Positions 13,857 through 16,189 of a stretch of DNA of 16,189 nt are shown piece after piece. The position numbers and the translations under genes are program-made. The notes beneath the pieces were generated by a model, which ran no database searches, was not told the origin of the DNA, and worked only from the letters and a program-made list of their open reading frames with translations. Each line of letters begins with the position of its first letter. The stretch's first letter is position 1. The stretch comes from Lachnospiraceae bacterium. Its GTDB lineage: Bacteria; Bacillota; Clostridia; Lachnospirales; Lachnospiraceae. The DNA is taken from positions 1-16,189 of the forward strand of contig JAAVAA010000047.1 of the NCBI GenBank assembly GCA_014804285.1, read 5' to 3'.

Positions 13857-14942
13857 ATGAGTGAAAAACTAAAAGTAGGAATTTTAGGCGGAACAGGTAT
13901 GGTGGGACAGCGATTTATAGCTCTTCTGGAAAATCATCCCTGGTTTGAGGTGACGACCATTGCTGCCAGTGAAAGATCTGCCGGAAAAAGCTACAAAGAG
14001 GCAGTAGGGGATAGATGGAAAATGACAACTCCTATGCCGGAAAAAGTAAAAGATATTATTGTCATGAATGTAAATGAAGTGGAAAAAGTAGCTGCGGAAG
14101 TAGATTTTGTATTTAGTGCAGTGGATATGACAAAAGAAGAGATCAAAAAGATCGAGGAAGACTATGCAAAGACGGAGACTCCTGTTGTTTCAAACAACTC
14201 GGCTCACAGATGGACACCGGATGTTCCTATGGTGGTGCCGGAGATTAACCCGGAACATATGAAGGTTATTGATTTCCAGAGAAAGAGACTGGGAACAGAG
14301 AGGGGATTTGTGGCTGTAAAGCCGAACTGTTCCATTCAAAGCTATGCGCCGGTGCTGACTGCATGGAAGGAGTTTGAACCTTACGAAGTAGTAGCAACTA
14401 CTTATCAGGCGATTTCCGGTGCAGGAAAGACCTTCAAGGACTGGCCGGAGATGGTAGAAAATATTATTCCCTATATTGGAGGAGAAGAGGAAAAGAGTGA
14501 AAAAGAGCCGCTCCGTATCTGGGGAGAAATTAAAGATGGTGTGATTAAACCTGCAGTATCTCCGATTATTACCTGTCAGTGTATCAGGGTTCCTGTTTTA
14601 AACGGTCATACGGCAGCGGTATTTGTAAAATTCAAAAAGAATCCGACCAAAGAACAGCTTATTGAAAAGCTTGTTTCCTTTAAAGGACTTCCGCAGGAAT
14701 TGAAACTGCCCAGTGCACCAAAACAGTTTGTTCAATATCTTGAGGAGGATAACAGACCTCAGGTGAAAGTGGATGTTGATTTCGAAAACGGTATGGGTAT
14801 CAGCGTGGGGAGACTTCGCGAGGATACGGTTTATGACTGGAAGTTTGTTGGACTTTCCCACAATACGGTAAGAGGAGCCGCCGGTGGTGCAGTGCTTTGT
14901 GCGGAACTTCTGAAAGAACAGGGATATATCACCAAAAAATAG
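13857..14942 (+). CDS. asd: Aspartate-semialdehyde dehydrogenase, archaeal/fungal type
   Basis: Asd reduces aspartyl phosphate with NADPH to aspartate semialdehyde, the branch point to lysine, diaminopimelate, threonine and methionine. The 361-residue protein has the nucleotide-binding GGTGMVGQRF near the N terminus and the catalytic cysteine C158 in KPNCSIQS. The catalytic histidine is H251 in NGHTAAVFVKF. Features such as AASERSAGKSYK, SGAGKT with a following EEEKSEKEPLRIWG, and the C-terminal HNTVRGAAGGAV match the archaeal/fungal branch of the family (as in Methanocaldococcus) rather than the E. coli branch. AAAGGAG precedes the ATG at a suitable distance. Other lysine or threonine genes are not in the window. 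The gap to the next gene (14943-15005) holds only a weak imperfect inverted repeat without a T run. Confidence 0.96.
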   Translation: MSEKLKVGILGGTGMVGQRFIALLENHPWFEVTTIAASERSAGKSYKEAVGDRWKMTTPMPEKVKDIIVMNVNEVEKVAAEVDFVFSAVDMTKEEIKKIEEDYAKTETPVVSNNSAHRWTPDVPMVVPEINPEHMKVIDFQRKRLGTERGFVAVKPNCSIQSYAPVLTAWKEFEPYEVVATTYQAISGAGKTFKDWPEMVENIIPYIGGEEEKSEKEPLRIWGEIKDGVIKPAVSPIITCQCIRVPVLNGHTAAVFVKFKKNPTKEQLIEKLVSFKGLPQELKLPSAPKQFVQYLEEDNRPQVKVDVDFENGMGISVGRLREDTVYDWKFVGLSHNTVRGAAGGAVLCAELLKEQGYITKK

Positions 14943-15005
14943 TACAAAGGTTGATCGGTTACGGGAAATGGGGAGTTTTCTGTAATCAAACGAAGGGTAA
15001 GTAAC

Positions 15006-16189
15006 ATGGATGAATTACGTTATCAGGTAGACCTGTTGAGCGCAATGAATCAACGATTGACAAACGATGAAAAGATGTATCGGTTGATCTGCAATACATC
15101 AAGTAATGCTTTTCTTTATGTTAATCTTGTTGAAAATACGGTAAAAACGATTGCTAACTGGGATTTCTTTTTCCCAGAGGTCGAGATCAGAGACATGAAG
15201 GATCTGGCAAAGCTATATTCGCAGGTGGAGGATAAATATGTTCTCCCGCTCAGAGATCTGATCTTTTTGGAAAAGAAAGAATTAAATTCAGACAGTGGTA
15301 TTGTTAAGCTGAAAGACGGCAGAACATGGGTGGAGTGCGAAGCAGAAATATTATATGATGATGCAGGAAATGCAACGGATAAGGTGATCCGATTTAAGGA
15401 TATATCCAAGTTTAAGAATCAAAATGAAGAATTAACCTATATGGCATATTTTGATGTCCTGACAGGGTTATATAACCGTAACTATTTTGTCAGATTGTTG
15501 GCAGATTTTGTACGCAGAGCCAGTGACGATAATGAGATCGTGTCGGTTATGTTTGTAGATATTGATGATTTCAGGAAGATCAATGACGGTTTCGGAATTA
15601 TTGTAGGGGATGAGATCGTTCAACAGTTTGGACAGCTTTTGGCAGACCTTCAGGGAGAGAATGTTCTGGTATCTCATTTTAATGCGGATATCTACTGCAT
15701 TGCAATCTACAAACCTTATGGAAACCGCACGGTGGAACAAATCTATAAAAAGATTTGCGATAAGATTAAAGATCCTTTCAGGCTCAGTAACGGACAGGAT
15801 CTGGGAATATCCGTCAGTATCGGTGTGGCGGAATATCCGGAAGCGGCAAGGACCACATTGGAGCTGATCAATTGTGCGGAAATTGTTATGTTCAAGGCAA
15901 AAGGTCAGGGCAAAAATACAATTAAGTATTTTGATGCGCCGATTTTGAACGAATTTTTACAGAATGTAAATATTGAGACCAAGCTGAAAGAGGCCGTATT
16001 TAATCAGAATTTTACCATGAATTTCCAGCCGCAGTACTATGCGGATACGAAAAAGCTTCGGGGAATGGAAGCATTGATCCGTTGGCGGGATAATGACGGA
16101 AAGATGATCAGTCCTGCGGTTTTCATCCCTATTGCAGAGAAGAATGGAACAATTGTTCCTATCGGAACCTGGGTGATTGAAGAGAGCAT
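15006..16189 (+). CDS. PAS / degenerate GGDEF / EAL protein, probable cyclic-di-GMP phosphodiesterase (3' end outside window)
   Basis: The frame is open from the ATG at 15006 to the window end (394 codons), so the gene is cut. Residues 1-140 look like a PAS-type sensor domain (for example WDFFFPEVE and VKLKDGRTWVECEAEI). A GGDEF fold starts with FDVLTGLYNRNYF and contains FVDIDDFRKIND. The active-site GGDEF motif, however, reads NADIY (226-230), which should abolish diguanylate cyclase activity. An EAL domain begins near residue 320 (FQPQYYADTKK), with an intact EAL at 355-357 followed by IRW and PAVFIPIAEKNG. The visible part therefore suggests cyclic-di-GMP hydrolysis, with the GGDEF part as a possible GTP-binding regulator. 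The remaining EAL catalytic residues lie beyond the window. There is no membrane segment, so it is cytoplasmic. GAAGGG before the ATG is a modest ribosome site. Confidence 0.93.
   Translation, partial: MDELRYQVDLLSAMNQRLTNDEKMYRLICNTSSNAFLYVNLVENTVKTIANWDFFFPEVEIRDMKDLAKLYSQVEDKYVLPLRDLIFLEKKELNSDSGIVKLKDGRTWVECEAEILYDDAGNATDKVIRFKDISKFKNQNEELTYMAYFDVLTGLYNRNYFVRLLADFVRRASDDNEIVSVMFVDIDDFRKINDGFGIIVGDEIVQQFGQLLADLQGENVLVSHFNADIYCIAIYKPYGNRTVEQIYKKICDKIKDPFRLSNGQDLGISVSIGVAEYPEAARTTLELINCAEIVMFKAKGQGKNTIKYFDAPILNEFLQNVNIETKLKEAVFNQNFTMNFQPQYYADTKKLRGMEALIRWRDNDGKMISPAVFIPIAEKNGTIVPIGTWVIEES

Noticed and set aside
14943..15005. Terminator after asd
   Set aside because: TTGAT...ATCAA with a GTTAC/GTAA inner part is an imperfect pairing with a long loop and no T run.

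Overview
The window looks like ordinary chromosome from a low-to-mid GC Gram-positive anaerobe, most likely a member of the Clostridia close to Lachnospiraceae. This rests on strong AGGAGG-type ribosome sites, sigma-A type promoters, a tRNA without an encoded CCA end, a short ACT-type SerA, an archaeal/fungal-type Asd, and a PAS-GGDEF-EAL protein of a style common in that family. The genus cannot be fixed from the sequence alone. No phage, plasmid, insertion sequence or CRISPR genes are present.

Layout: (1) Positions 3-6325 hold the tail of a membrane protein that overlaps ilvD (dihydroxy-acid dehydratase), then ilvB (acetolactate synthase large subunit), serC and serA, all on the + strand. 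ilvD-ilvB serve branched-chain amino acid synthesis. serC-serA make serine from 3-phosphoglycerate and appear to have their own promoter overlapping the ilvB stop codon. A hairpin terminator closes serA. (2) A small minus-strand gene of unknown function (6365-6670) converges on serA. (3) glgB (glycogen branching enzyme with an unusual charged helical tail) and an MscS channel gene form a tight + strand pair. (4) Positions 10125-10577 hold no protein gene. They contain two facing copies of one stem-loop element with an almost identical 40-nt core, a structured spacer between them, and then a strong promoter for tRNA-Thr(CGT). (5) A minus-strand ATPase/permease pair of the nitrate/sulfonate/taurine ABC family converges on the tRNA; the tRNA terminator overlaps the permease 3' end. 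(6) Divergently, argH and asd lie on the + strand, followed by a PAS / degenerate GGDEF / EAL protein cut by the window end.

The metabolic genes are housekeeping. The signal that gene annotation does not explain is the inverted pair at 10161-10470. The two cores differ at only two of 40 positions, and those two changes exchange one C-G pair for a G-C pair. The flanking 22-nt arms have diverged but stay complementary. That pattern fits selection on a folded RNA or DNA hairpin, either a repeated structured RNA or a miniature mobile element with structured ends. Other points worth a look are the GlgB tail, the lost GGDEF motif, the missing binding protein of the ABC pair, and the terminator that doubles as permease coding sequence.
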